From NCBI RefSeq assembly GCF_038632915.1, contig NZ_CP152050.1, positions 1,829,001-1,893,000 of the forward strand: a stretch of 64,000 bases of DNA, read 5' to 3'. Below, in pieces: positions 44,246-52,735 of the stretch. Under the pieces are notes generated by a model, which saw nothing but the letters and a program-made list of their open reading frames with translations, was not told where the DNA came from and ran no database searches. How positions within the stretch are numbered: the first letter of the stretch is position 1; each line of letters opens with the position of its first letter. A program made the translations under genes and the position numbers. This stretch comes from Paenisporosarcina sp. FSL H8-0542 (lineage in GTDB: Bacteria > Bacillota > Bacilli > Bacillales_A > Planococcaceae).

Positions 44246-45388
44246 TCATTTGCGGAATGCCCACTTTGGTTTCATTGCTGTAGTGAAAAAGCCATTTCTA
44301 TTCCTTTTGTTTTCAATTCTTTTGTCACACATCATATTTGCAGCTTCCATCGTCGAAATCCCATTTTTTATAGCCATCTCGTATACTTCTAAAATGGCAT
44401 CATAGATATGCCTTGTTTTAGCAAGGACTCTTGCGTGATTAATGCCATACAATTCATCAGCCACCTGAATCAGTCCGCCTGAATTGATAATATAATCTGG
44501 TGCGTACAGAATGCCCTTTTGCTGAAGTCTTCTGCCATGCGTTTCATTTAGCAATTGATTGTTTGCAGATCCTGCTATTGCTTTCACCTGGAACTGTTCA
44601 ATTGTCTGATCGTTAATGATTCCTCCAAGTGCACAAGGGACAAATACATCCGCTTCCTGTGAATAGATATCTTCACTTCCAACAACCTTCACTGTTCCCG
44701 ATGTAGTTGAGGCTAATTCTTCTATTATTCTCAGACTTTCATGACTGATATCGGTAACATAGAGATGTGCCCCTTCTTCAAGTAAACCGATGGCAACTTT
44801 AGATCCTACTTTTCCTAAACCTTGAATGGCGTATGTTCTTCCACCCAAGTCTGGCTTGCCAAAAAGAGATTGATTCGTTGCCTTTATGCCATAAAGAACA
44901 CCCGCTGCCGTAGGAACAGAGGAATCGCCCCCACCTCCATATGCCACTGGTAGACCTACAATGTAATGTGTCTCTTTTGAAGCGTGTATGAAATCTTCCA
45001 TGGTCGTACCCATATCCGTCCCAGTATAAAATCTGCCGCCTAATGAATTTATAAATTGACCGAATGCCCGAAACAACTCAGGTGATTTATCTGATTTCGG
45101 ATCCCCGATAATAACTGCTTTTCCACCACCAAAATCCACACCTGCAGCCGCACATTTATAGCTCATTCCTTTGGATAATCTGAGGGCATCTTCGAGTGCC
45201 TCTTCGACGCTTCGATATGGATGCATCCGACACCCCCCTAAAGCGGGTCCTACCGTTGTGTTATGGATGGCAATAATCGCACGGAGACCGGTTGAAGGAT
45301 CATTACAAAAAACTACTTGTTCATGCTCTGCCATCCTTTCAAAGAGTTCAAATTCGCCAGACAATGGAATGCTTTTAGCAGTTTCCAT
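44246..45388 (-). CDS. Phenylalanine dehydrogenase, copy 2
   Basis: 380 residues, closely similar to copy 1 over the whole length, with the same Lys pair, [16 protein letters not shown] and NAD motif IQGLGKVG. By the same two specificity positions it is a phenylalanine and not a leucine dehydrogenase. AAGAGGGGGATTG precedes the ATG. Differences from copy 1 lie mainly in surface stretches and the C-terminus. It is the first gene after a good sigma-A promoter. One copy may prefer Phe and the other Tyr or the reverse reaction; this is speculation. Confidence 0.84.
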   Translation of the reverse strand: METAKSIPLSGEFELFERMAEHEQVVFCNDPSTGLRAIIAIHNTTVGPALGGCRMHPYRSVEEALEDALRLSKGMSYKCAAAGVDFGGGKAVIIGDPKSDKSPELFRAFGQFINSLGGRFYTGTDMGTTMEDFIHASKETHYIVGLPVAYGGGGDSSVPTAAGVLYGIKATNQSLFGKPDLGGRTYAIQGLGKVGSKVAIGLLEEGAHLYVTDISHESLRIIEELASTTSGTVKVVGSEDIYSQEADVFVPCALGGIINDQTIEQFQVKAIAGSANNQLLNETHGRRLQQKGILYAPDYIINSGGLIQVADELYGINHARVLAKTRHIYDAILEVYEMAIKNGISTMEAANMMCDKRIENKRNRNGFFTTAMKPKWAFRK

Positions 45389-45522
45389 CCATCAATCCCC
45401 CTCTTAAGCCAAAGATGTAACATTCACTTTACTTTACATAATAAAATTATCGACATTTATATTCATTTATTTCTTTAATCCATTGTATGATGCACTTCAT
45501 CGTATAACACTATTTCAACGTA

Positions 45523-45551
45523 ATATTATCAAAATGTAATATTATAGTCAA
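45523..45551 (-). promoter_or_regulatory. Sigma-A promoter of the Phe dehydrogenase operon
   Basis: On the - strand TTGACT (45551-45546) and TAATAT (45528-45523) are spaced by 17 bases. The leader to ATG 45388 is about 130 nt. The direct repeat GTAATATTAT covers the spacer and -10 and may be a regulator site. Confidence 0.65.
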
Positions 45552-45692
45552 TACAATAATCGGAAAACTCTATATTTTTGGAATTAATAGATACTTATTT
45601 TTAACAAGTCATCTTTTGCATTTTCAATTCGTTCAACAAGTGCTTATTGTACGTAGTTTTATAATGTTAAAGGAACAATTAGATAGAGAAAG

Positions 45693-45728
45693 AGCCCTTC
45701 CTTTGTTAGCGACTTGGAAGGGCTTTTG
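45693..45728. terminator. Hairpin downstream of the NMO-like gene
   Basis: AGCCCTTCC pairs with GGAAGGGCT across an 18-base loop. The T-rich tail is better on the + strand (TTTTGATTT) than on the - strand (CTTTCTC), so termination of the - strand NMO-like transcript is likely but not certain. Confidence 0.5.
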
Positions 45729-45805
45729 ATTTACGGTGTACGACTCACGATTCATCTGGATCTGTGAGAAATACTGGAACAAATAACAAATATGATGTGT
45801 TCCCA

Positions 45806-46780
45806 TTATTCATATTTTCTATTAAGCATTTGATTCAATTCTTTTGAAGTTCGGTTGATTTGATGGTTTGCTTCATCCAACATGCTCTCTACCAATTCCT
45901 TGACACTCGGGATATGGTCAATCAAACCAGCTATCTGACCGCTATTGATAAAACCGTTTTCCAAATCACCATCCATTGCACCTTTGACGTGATGCTTTTC
46001 GGTAGTCATTTCACCGTATTGTGCAAAGGTCATGCCTTGTTGTTCATGTTCGTCCAGTTTCTGTGAATAAGGTGTCTTCAAGATTCTTCTCAGCATTCCT
46101 ACACTGCGTCCTACAATAATCGTTGCTGTATCACTCGCATTCACTAAACTGTTCTTATAGTTGTCGTGGAATGGTGCTTCTTTGGTGGCAATCAATCGTG
46201 TTCCAATTTGAACACCGCTCGCCCCCAGCATCAGTGCAGCCGCGAGTCCTTTACCGTCTCCGATACCACCAGCTGCAATAACGGGGAGTTGGACATTTTT
46301 CACAATCTGAGGAATGAGTGTGAATGTCGTCAATTCAAGATTGGAATTGATACCCGCAGCTTCAAATCCTTCCGCCACTAGAAGATCGGCACCTGCCGCT
46401 TCCGCTTTTTGTGCATGTTTTACGGAAGCTACAAGAACAATCACTTTCACACCATGCTCATGTAAAGTCTGAATAAAAGGAACTGGGTTTCCAGCTGATA
46501 AAGAAACAATCGGAATGCCATGTTTAATAACGAGCTCAATTAATTCTTTTGTATATGGAGAGACATTAATGGCGATGTTGATCGCGAAGTTTCGTTTCGT
46601 CTGTTGTTTCGTTTGAAGGATAATTTGTTCCACTTCGTCAGGTGTCATCGTTCCACACCCGATCGTTCCTAATCCACCAGCTTCGGACACAGCAGAAGTT
46701 AACGGGGCATTGCTTATATTCCCCATCCCCCCCTGTATAATTGGGTAGTCAATTTGCAACATCTCACAAACATATTTCAT
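45806..46780 (-). CDS. Nitronate monooxygenase/FabK-like FMN protein lacking the usual His
   Basis: About 324 residues from ATG 46780 (AGGTGAATGG upstream); the open frame to 46978 overlaps paaY. A TIM-barrel FMN protein: IIQGGMGNISNAPL at the start, AAGGIGDGKGLAAALMLGASGVQIGTR for phosphate binding. The catalytic motif of nitronate monooxygenases, E-G-x-E-A-G-G-H, reads EGFEAAGIN, so the His is replaced. Members next to paa genes are annotated as NMO or enoyl-ACP reductase II without proof. It may reduce or oxidise a CoA intermediate of the island. Divergent from paaY. Confidence 0.72.
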   Translation of the reverse strand: MKYVCEMLQIDYPIIQGGMGNISNAPLTSAVSEAGGLGTIGCGTMTPDEVEQIILQTKQQTKRNFAINIAINVSPYTKELIELVIKHGIPIVSLSAGNPVPFIQTLHEHGVKVIVLVASVKHAQKAEAAGADLLVAEGFEAAGINSNLELTTFTLIPQIVKNVQLPVIAAGGIGDGKGLAAALMLGASGVQIGTRLIATKEAPFHDNYKNSLVNASDTATIIVGRSVGMLRRILKTPYSQKLDEHEQQGMTFAQYGEMTTEKHHVKGAMDGDLENGFINSGQIAGLIDHIPSVKELVESMLDEANHQINRTSKELNQMLNRKYE

Positions 46781-46859
46781 TTTCCATTCACCTCTACTAG
46801 AATATGTTATAGTAATTGTAGTTGAAAGACAATTGCGTGAATTTGAATTGGGGGTAATA

Positions 46860-47390
46860 ATGTTGATTATTTCATTTAAAGGAAATACACCTAAACTAGC
46901 TTCAACGGTATTCGTTGCGCCAGGAGCGAAAATTATCGGAGAAGTAATAGTAGGGGAAGAATCAACTATTTGGTTCAACGCCGTTTTACGTGGAGATGAA
47001 GGACTTATTTCGATTGGAAAAAGATGCAGTATTCAAGACAATTCTACGATTCATTTGTATGAAGATGCACCTGTTATAGTTGAAGACGAAGTAACAGTTG
47101 GCCATAATGTCATCTTACACGGCTGTAAAATTGGAAAACGTTCGATCATCGGCATGGGTTCCACCATACTGGATCATGCTGAAATCGGGGAAGAATGCAT
47201 CATCGGTGCCAATACATTAATTCCTCCCGGCAAAAAATTCCCACCGCGTTCATTAGTTGTGGGATCGCCAGGAAAAGTAGTTAGGGAACTGAGCGATAAA
47301 GACTTTGAAATTATCCAGCTTTCCATTGATACGTATGTTCAAAAAGGATACGACTACCGAGAAATTCTTCAAAGCAAAGAAACTGAATAA
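46860..47390 (+). CDS. paaY: Gamma-carbonic-anhydrase-fold thioesterase (PaaY-like)
   Basis: About 176 residues from ATG 46860 with TTGGGGGT upstream. Left-handed beta-helix hexapeptides run from residue ~15 to ~140. The three zinc His are seen in STIHLYED, TVGHNVILHGC. PaaY of E. coli has this fold and splits the dead-end CoA ester formed when the phenylacetate ring intermediate rearranges. Housekeeping gamma-carbonic anhydrase-like proteins look alike, so PaaY is chosen from the neighbouring paa genes. It is the only + strand gene of the island. Confidence 0.68.
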   Translation: MLIISFKGNTPKLASTVFVAPGAKIIGEVIVGEESTIWFNAVLRGDEGLISIGKRCSIQDNSTIHLYEDAPVIVEDEVTVGHNVILHGCKIGKRSIIGMGSTILDHAEIGEECIIGANTLIPPGKKFPPRSLVVGSPGKVVRELSDKDFEIIQLSIDTYVQKGYDYREILQSKETE

Positions 47391-47473
47391 GTAAAAACTG
47401 GGAACTGGGCCAACGGGTAACTTGTTCCGGTTTACATTAAAAATGATCAGCAAAATGCACCGTATTTTTCTAA

Positions 47474-47520
47474 AGGGTTCTATTGAGAGGTGTATCATCT
47501 CAATAGAACCCTGTTTTCTT
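47474..47520 (+). terminator. Terminator after paaY
   Basis: AGGGTTCTATTGAGA (47474-47488) pairs perfectly with TCTCAATAGAACCCT (47498-47512), followed by GTTTTCTT. Confidence 0.8.
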
Positions 47521-47597
47521 CATCTAATTATCCCCCTTTAATTAGACAGTAAAGTTTCAATACTTTTTCTTCAAAAATACATATTTTATTCCACATA

Positions 47598-48248
47598 TCA
47601 CTTCTTGTAACCTAATACCTTTCCTTTCACATTTTCAATCGGTAAGACTCCAAAATCTTTACTATCAGTACTTCTCCACCAGTTATCTCCCAAGACAAAT
47701 ACAGTGTTCGCTTCAACTTTTACAGGCTCCATAGTTGTTGCAAAGTATTCTTTCCAATATTCATCGTCACTTCTAGTAGCAAGGTCGGATTCTTTGAAAA
47801 ATCCCTCTTCATTCTGACCTCTTCTCAACACTTTAGAATAAAAAGTATCTAGTTTCTTGCCATCTATAAATACTTGACCCTTCTTAATCTCTACGGTTTC
47901 GCCCTCTAGCCCAACTACTCTTGAAATGTAATACTCAGGCATATTGAAGTCTGGATTGCTTTCTATTGTGAAGTCGGGTGATTTGAAGTAAATAACATCT
48001 CCGCGTTTAATTTCCTTGTCTTCAGGATCAACAACTAAACGGGGATGAGCCGATGTTTCATAATCGTGGTCACCTCTATCCATATTGTCGTAATCCCATT
48101 CCAATAACAACGAATTTTCAAGAGGTTCTACCAATTCGACTTCTGGTTTTGTGTCTTTGTCTGTAATCGTTTCCATATCATTCGAAGCAACCTCTGGTGA
48201 ACACGCAGTCAATAATACTGCCACTCCAATCAGTAAATACTTTTTCAA
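47598..48248 (-). CDS. Signal peptidase I-like lipoprotein, probably inactive
   Basis: About 216 residues from TTG 48248 (AAGGAG 9 bases upstream); ATG 48266 lies before that site. The N-terminus is a lipoprotein signal ending LLTAC. The rest is the S26 fold: KRGDVIYFKSPDF, YYISRVVGLEGETVEIKKG and GDNWWRSTDSKDFGVLP. Active enzymes have Ser in S-M-x-P-T and Lys in K-R-V-V-G. Here no S-M-x-P is found and the Lys position is Ser (SRVVG). It is likely a non-catalytic relative held at the membrane. Confidence 0.7.
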   Translation of the reverse strand: MKKYLLIGVAVLLTACSPEVASNDMETITDKDTKPEVELVEPLENSLLLEWDYDNMDRGDHDYETSAHPRLVVDPEDKEIKRGDVIYFKSPDFTIESNPDFNMPEYYISRVVGLEGETVEIKKGQVFIDGKKLDTFYSKVLRRGQNEEGFFKESDLATRSDDEYWKEYFATTMEPVKVEANTVFVLGDNWWRSTDSKDFGVLPIENVKGKVLGYKK

Positions 48249-48326
48249 CTCAACCATCTCCTTCATTTATGTTATACCAAAAATATCCATTTAATCATTA
48301 AAAATAATGAATATTCCGTGAACAAT

Positions 48327-48360
48327 AAAAATAAAAAAACGCTGAACTTTAATCAGCGTC
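48327..48360 (-). terminator. Terminator of the YitT-family gene
   Basis: ACGCTGA pairs with TCAGCGT around a 7-base loop, then TTTTTTTATTTTTATTG on the - strand. Confidence 0.75.
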
Positions 48361-48421
48361 TGTCTAACATTTATAAATAATATCTTCCCAAGAATACACT
48401 TTGTCAGTGATTCAAAGAAGA

Positions 48422-49318
48422 TTAATGAATATCTTTCTTTTTGAACCTACCGCCACTAACTTCCACCACTTCATATATCGTTACAAATGCATTGACGTCA
48501 ATTTCCTGTATGATTTCTTTCATTTTACTTTCTTCCAAGCGATTAATTACACAAGTGATTTCTTTAAATTGCTCATTTGAGTAGCCGCCTTCAACGATGC
48601 TATATGTGGCTCCACGGCCTAAGCGGTCACGAATTGTCTCTACCATGATTTCGGGTTGATTCGTAATAATTTTAAAGGTTTTAGAACCACTTAAACCTTC
48701 TTCAACAATGTGAATAACTTTAGAAGCAATAAAGTAAGCGATTGCCGATAAGATAGCCCCTTGAAAACCGAAAACTAACGAAACAACAATAAAGACAAAG
48801 ACGTTTAAAAATAAGATAAGATCGCTTGTTCCAAAAGGTAATTTTCTGGATAGTAATACGGCTAACATATCAATTCCATCTAAGGCGCCACCATTTCGTA
48901 AGGCTAAACCCATACCGAAACCAATTATAATACCGCCGACAACGGTTACTAACAAAGTATCGCCATGAATGATGGTTGATACTCCGTGCATAAGGATCGT
49001 GCCAACTGCTAAGGATGCTATCCCGATTACTGAGTATATAGCAAAACGCTTACCGATTTGCTTATAACCTAAAAATACGAACGGGAGATTCAGTATTGCA
49101 ATAAGTGCTCCTAAAGGCAAATCGAACAATTCTGACCCAACAATACTTAGGCCTGTCACACCACCATCTGAGACATTGTTCGGGATTAATACCGCTTCTA
49201 GTCCATATGCAGTAATAAAGCCCCCAATAATGACCAATAGTGCTCGCAAAATAATTTTAAGATTTTTTTGCTTTGCGATTGTTTTCTTTTTAATTTTCTC
49301 GTTTAATGTCTCTTTCAT
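48422..49318 (-). CDS. YitT family membrane protein
   Basis: About 298 residues from ATG 49318 (AAGGGGAAATTTG upstream). Five or six membrane spans (residues ~30-200) begin with AYGLEAVLIPNNVSDGGVTGLSI, the YitT signature. The C-terminal DUF2179 domain (TYSIVEGGYSNEQFKEITCVINRLE) is cytoplasmic. The function of the family is unknown. It is not obviously related to aromatic degradation. Confidence 0.85.
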   Translation of the reverse strand: MKETLNEKIKKKTIAKQKNLKIILRALLVIIGGFITAYGLEAVLIPNNVSDGGVTGLSIVGSELFDLPLGALIAILNLPFVFLGYKQIGKRFAIYSVIGIASLAVGTILMHGVSTIIHGDTLLVTVVGGIIIGFGMGLALRNGGALDGIDMLAVLLSRKLPFGTSDLILFLNVFVFIVVSLVFGFQGAILSAIAYFIASKVIHIVEEGLSGSKTFKIITNQPEIMVETIRDRLGRGATYSIVEGGYSNEQFKEITCVINRLEESKMKEIIQEIDVNAFVTIYEVVEVSGGRFKKKDIH

Positions 49319-49518
49319 CAAATTTCCCCTTACATAAATTACACGGATTGATAACATATTTTTTACCTTGTTTTAGTTATTTTAACATACCAATAAAGTA
49401 AAGAACCGTATTTTCACCTTAATAACACCTGATTCAAGCTTTCAATCATCCATTATTATCGTCCTCATTTAGATTATTATTTTCATGGGAGTTATATAAG
49501 GATGAGTCCCTCCGAACT

Positions 49519-49626
49519 TTAAAACAATTGTAATTTCGTATTAAATTCCTCGTAATTATATTTAAATTCTTCTTCAGTTACTGCATCGACATTTTTTGCT
49601 CGGTCGTCCGAAACGACAAGGTATCC
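49519..49626 (-). pseudogene. C-terminal remnant of an unidentified gene
   Basis: A startless frame ending at TAA 49519 reads GYLVVSDDRAKNVDAVTEEE and then FKYNYEEFNTKLQLF, with normal coding character. Upstream sequence is not open in the same frame. The parent family is not recognised with confidence. The rest of the gap 49319-49692 is AT-rich, with a CCCC/GGGG hairpin at 49670-49687. Confidence 0.4.
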
Positions 49627-49692
49627 ACCTAGCATTATTTAGGTGAGAACTGTACGACGACCATTAGACCCCCCCCTAAAAGGGGAACCCGA

Positions 49693-50151
49693 TTACAGCA
49701 TTTTTTTGGATATCCATTCATATTGAATATCAGGTAAATTCTCTTCATTTTCATGTCCTCTGCCGATGATTTCAAATCCATGTTTTTCATAAAATCGTTG
49801 TGCATTCTCATTTACTTCAAATGTGTATAATGTTAATCTCCCACTTGATTGTGCTTTTACTTTATCTAGTAATGAATGACCTATACCAATTCCTTGGTAA
49901 TCTATATGAATATATAATTGGCTTATTTCCATTTCATTATAGACAATCATTCCAACTACGTTTTCATCAATTAACGCTAAATCTATTTGAAACTGTTCAG
50001 GTAATATATGATTTAAAAAATATACGTGATTTTCAAAGCTGTGAATTTCTTTCTGACCAATAGCCTGTTCCTTACTTTCTCGCCACATATCCACTGTTTG
50101 TTCAGCATATTTAGCGTTGTACTGAGTAATTATCAATTTATGATGGTTCAT
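49693..50151 (-). CDS. GNAT family N-acetyltransferase
   Basis: 152 residues, AAGGAG before the ATG. The acetyl-CoA site is read as IDYQGIGIGHSLLDKVK (Q-x-x-G-I-G), preceded by the strand ISQLYIH. FYEKHGFEIIGRGHENEENLPDIQYEW is the usual C-terminal end. The acceptor is unknown, and the gene has no clear tie to its neighbours. Confidence 0.8.
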   Translation of the reverse strand: MNHHKLIITQYNAKYAEQTVDMWRESKEQAIGQKEIHSFENHVYFLNHILPEQFQIDLALIDENVVGMIVYNEMEISQLYIHIDYQGIGIGHSLLDKVKAQSSGRLTLYTFEVNENAQRFYEKHGFEIIGRGHENEENLPDIQYEWISKKML

Positions 50152-50254
50152 TACAAAATCTCCTTTAGTTTTGTTAACTGCTCTATATGTTGTTTTATGT
50201 TAGTAAGTCGGATTAGAAAAAGAGCTGACTATGCAGCTCACTGATTTAAATTGA

Positions 50255-50533
50255 TTATTTAACGAGTGGAGATGTCTGTTTTTCCCATTCGGTAGGTCCT
50301 TCGTTAGTTTCAATAAATTTTCTCCAATAATCTCCACTTTGTTTATCAAAAATAATAATATTGCTGTCGTTTGGTGAAATTAATTCATATCTGTTTTGCT
50401 CTTCATCCTTAGTTGTTCCATTGGTTGAAGTATCTCTTATTGCTCCTGAAATTTGAAATGATGAATAAAGAATGGAAATACTTAAAACTACAATTGCCCC
50501 TGTTAAAGCTAATCTCGTCGTTTTCTCGTTCAA
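50255..50533 (-). CDS. Small membrane-anchored protein of unknown function
   Basis: 92 residues from TTG 50533 with GGGGGT upstream. One membrane span near the N-terminus (LALTGAIVVLSISILYSSF) precedes a hydrophilic outer part containing NIIIFDKQSGDYWRKFIETNEGPTEW. That pattern, a strand that presents D-x-x-x-G-x-x-W, occurs in many small Bacillales proteins of unknown role. Probably monocistronic. Confidence 0.58.
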   Translation of the reverse strand: MNEKTTRLALTGAIVVLSISILYSSFQISGAIRDTSTNGTTKDEEQNRYELISPNDSNIIIFDKQSGDYWRKFIETNEGPTEWEKQTSPLVK

Positions 50534-50680
50534 TATGTAACCCCCATTTATTTTTGAATAAACTTCAGTAACCTAATTTTGGTTTTACATGAACATTCTA
50601 CATAGTTGATTAGTTATCCTGTTTTTTATATTCTTCAACTAATCAAGCTCCACACAATGGCTATTATTTTAGTTTTCATA

Positions 50681-50722
50681 TAAATAAAAAATGACCAACA
50701 AATCAATTTAAAATTTGTTGGT
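50681..50722 (-). terminator. Terminator of the paaX unit
   Basis: ACCAACAAAT pairs with ATTTGTTGGT across a 9-base loop, then TCATTTTTTATTTA on the - strand. It lies 88 bases after the paaX stop. Confidence 0.78.
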
Positions 50723-50809
50723 AGTCTTTATTACATATTTATTGTTTGAGAGGAATGGTTTAGTTGGTCAGCGATGTTTCTAATTTGTTAATTAAAAATT
50801 CCTTTTGAC

Positions 50810-51688
50810 TCATTCACTCATTAAAGGATGGTCATCCGCATCATATGATTTGTCTTTCCACCGCATATCATTGTCTTCTTGGAAGACCTCTTCGAAGAAT
50901 TGACTTGCTGATTGAGCAAGCAATTTATAGTATTGTTCGAACAACAGTGCCGCATGATGACCATTCCATATTTCCGGAAGCAACTCTTTTGGAAGTCCAG
51001 GATCTGCGAAGAGAAATTTTCGGTATTCATGAACAAGCTTCGTGCGTTCCACAAAACATTCGGCATCCGACATCTGGCCTTTGCTCATCATGCTTTGATG
51101 GACGATGAACTGTTTGCTGTAGGTCGAAATGAATTCCTGATATTTCATTTCTATCTCTTGAAGGGGCCAGCTTTTTTCGACGAGTGATCGATCTGCTTGC
51201 GGTCCTTTATATGAGGACACGAAGAAATCTGCATAATCTTGAATCTCGTACTTTTCAATTAGAAGATTCACTTCTTTTTCTAGATTGTTCGGTGAAATCC
51301 AGCAACCGTTTGAAAAGCTGCCAAACCCGCTCCATAACAGTTCTTTACGAAGTTCATCGCGAATCTGTCTCTTTTCTTCAGGAATCGTATACATCAGCAT
51401 ACGCCATTTTCCATCCCACTCGTCTGGTGTTAATTTGAATATGCGGACTGCCGCTTCTTCCATACGGGCTTCACCACGTGGGGTCAAGAAATAATAACTC
51501 TTATTGCCTTTTTTTTCAGACTCAATCCATCCTTGCTTCATCATTCTGGAAACCGCTACGCGCACGGATTGTTCATTATGTCCAAATTCTTTTAACAGGC
51601 GAATTAAACTACCAATCCATATTTTGTTTCCGTAATGCCGGATGTAATCACCATAAATTGTAAAAATCATGGATTGTGTGTTTGCCAA
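50810..51688 (-). CDS. paaX: PaaX family transcriptional regulator
   Basis: 292 residues. The N-terminal winged helix contains YGDYIRHYGNKIWIGSLIRL and SVRVAVSRMMKQGWIESEKKG. The middle domain reads WDGKWRMLMYTIPEEKRQIRDELRKEL, the PaaX signature. In E. coli PaaX represses the paa genes and is released by phenylacetyl-CoA. It is encoded just behind an enoyl-CoA hydratase gene at the far end of the cluster. A candidate operator lies at 60997-61013. Confidence 0.88.
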   Translation of the reverse strand: MANTQSMIFTIYGDYIRHYGNKIWIGSLIRLLKEFGHNEQSVRVAVSRMMKQGWIESEKKGNKSYYFLTPRGEARMEEAAVRIFKLTPDEWDGKWRMLMYTIPEEKRQIRDELRKELLWSGFGSFSNGCWISPNNLEKEVNLLIEKYEIQDYADFFVSSYKGPQADRSLVEKSWPLQEIEMKYQEFISTYSKQFIVHQSMMSKGQMSDAECFVERTKLVHEYRKFLFADPGLPKELLPEIWNGHHAALLFEQYYKLLAQSASQFFEEVFQEDNDMRWKDKSYDADDHPLMSE

Positions 51689-51775
51689 TTCATTTCACTC
51701 TTTCTTTTTTGCTATTCAACATATATCAAGATTTATTCCATTTTTCATTATATCGTTATATTACTAAAATGAACA

Positions 51776-52552
51776 TTAAATCCCAGTGAATATTGGACGA
51801 CGTTTTTCACTAAATGCGTTTAAAGCTTCGATACGATCAGTAGTCGGAATCACCAACTCATAAGCTTTCGACTCAATAGCTAACCCTGTCTGCAAGTCTG
51901 TATTCATTCCAGTTGAAATAGCGTACTTTGCCTGTTTAATCGCAACAGGACCATTTTTCATCATATTTAAAGCGAACTGCTCGCATGTTTCTAGCAACTG
52001 TTTTTTCTCTACGACTTTTAATACGATGCCAAGTTCGACACCTTCCTCAGCTGTGAACTTTCTAGCCGTGAAAATCAGTTCTTTTGCTTTCATTTCTCCT
52101 ACAAGTCTTGGAAGTCGTTGAGTACCCCCAGCACCTGGGATGATGGCCCAGCTTGTTTCGGTTAATCCCATCTGAACATCTTTTGCTGCAATTGAAAAAT
52201 CACAGGCAATCATCAATTCAAAACCCCCACCAAAAGCATAGCCATTTACGGCAGCAATCGTGGGCTGAGGAAGATTTGCGATGCTATTAAATACATCTCT
52301 AATAGCTCTCACATTTCTTCGAACTTCGGTTTCAGTCAGCGTCTTGCGTTCTTTTAAATCGGCTCCGGCACTGAATGCTTTATCCCCAGCTCCAGTGAAA
52401 ATAACAACACGAACATCTGGATCAAGAGAGATTGAATCTGTCACCGATTGCAGTTCCTGAAGCGTTTCGAAATTAAAGCAGTTCAAAGCTTGTTCTCTAT
52501 TAATGGTCACATACCCGATATGGTTTTCTTTTCTATATAGAACAGTTGACAT
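51776..52552 (-). CDS. Enoyl-CoA hydratase/isomerase family protein
   Basis: About 258 residues from ATG 52552 with GGAGGAG upstream; the frame to 52600 is rejected for lack of a site. Crotonase motifs are intact: oxyanion-hole loops AFSAGADLK and GYAFGGGFELMIACDF, catalytic Glu in both GGGFEL and LTETSWAIIPGAGGTQRL. It therefore looks like a true hydratase. It may take the PaaF role or hydrate another intermediate. It sits between paaX and the thiolase. Confidence 0.82.
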   Translation of the reverse strand: MSTVLYRKENHIGYVTINREQALNCFNFETLQELQSVTDSISLDPDVRVVIFTGAGDKAFSAGADLKERKTLTETEVRRNVRAIRDVFNSIANLPQPTIAAVNGYAFGGGFELMIACDFSIAAKDVQMGLTETSWAIIPGAGGTQRLPRLVGEMKAKELIFTARKFTAEEGVELGIVLKVVEKKQLLETCEQFALNMMKNGPVAIKQAKYAISTGMNTDLQTGLAIESKAYELVIPTTDRIEALNAFSEKRRPIFTGI

Positions 52553-52735
52553 ACTGCTCCTCCCTCCAAATAATAAGTGCAGCAGTTTTAAATCATTCAA
52601 GTCTTGCTTTATTCAATCTCGGAAATCGTTACAGAACTATTAGCATTATAAGTAAATGCTGGTGAATACCCCGTTTTCTCTGTGATATGTTGCCATTTTT
52701 ATAACTGAGGGGCAGCCTTATTTGGACATTTGAAC

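Larger units (their letters stand above)
45389..45805. other. Promoter-bearing gap between NMO-like and Phe dehydrogenase genes
   Basis: This 417-base, AT-rich stretch holds a sigma-A promoter at 45523-45551 and a terminator hairpin at 45693-45728. GTAATATTAT occurs twice (45520-45529 and 45536-45545), 16 bases apart, overlapping the promoter. No open frame is credible. Confidence 0.6.

Noticed and set aside
42520-45388. Leucine dehydrogenase for branched-chain amino acid breakdown
   Set aside because: Both proteins carry the Gly (TGTDMG) and Leu (GGLIQVADE) of phenylalanine dehydrogenase where leucine dehydrogenases have Ala and Val.
46781-46978. N-terminal extension of the NMO-like protein
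   Set aside because: The extra 66 residues overlap paaY and its promoter region and do not resemble the family, while ATG 46780 has a ribosome site.
50821-51663. Several open frames overlapping paaX on both strands
   Set aside because: They are out-of-frame reflections of the well-conserved PaaX sequence.
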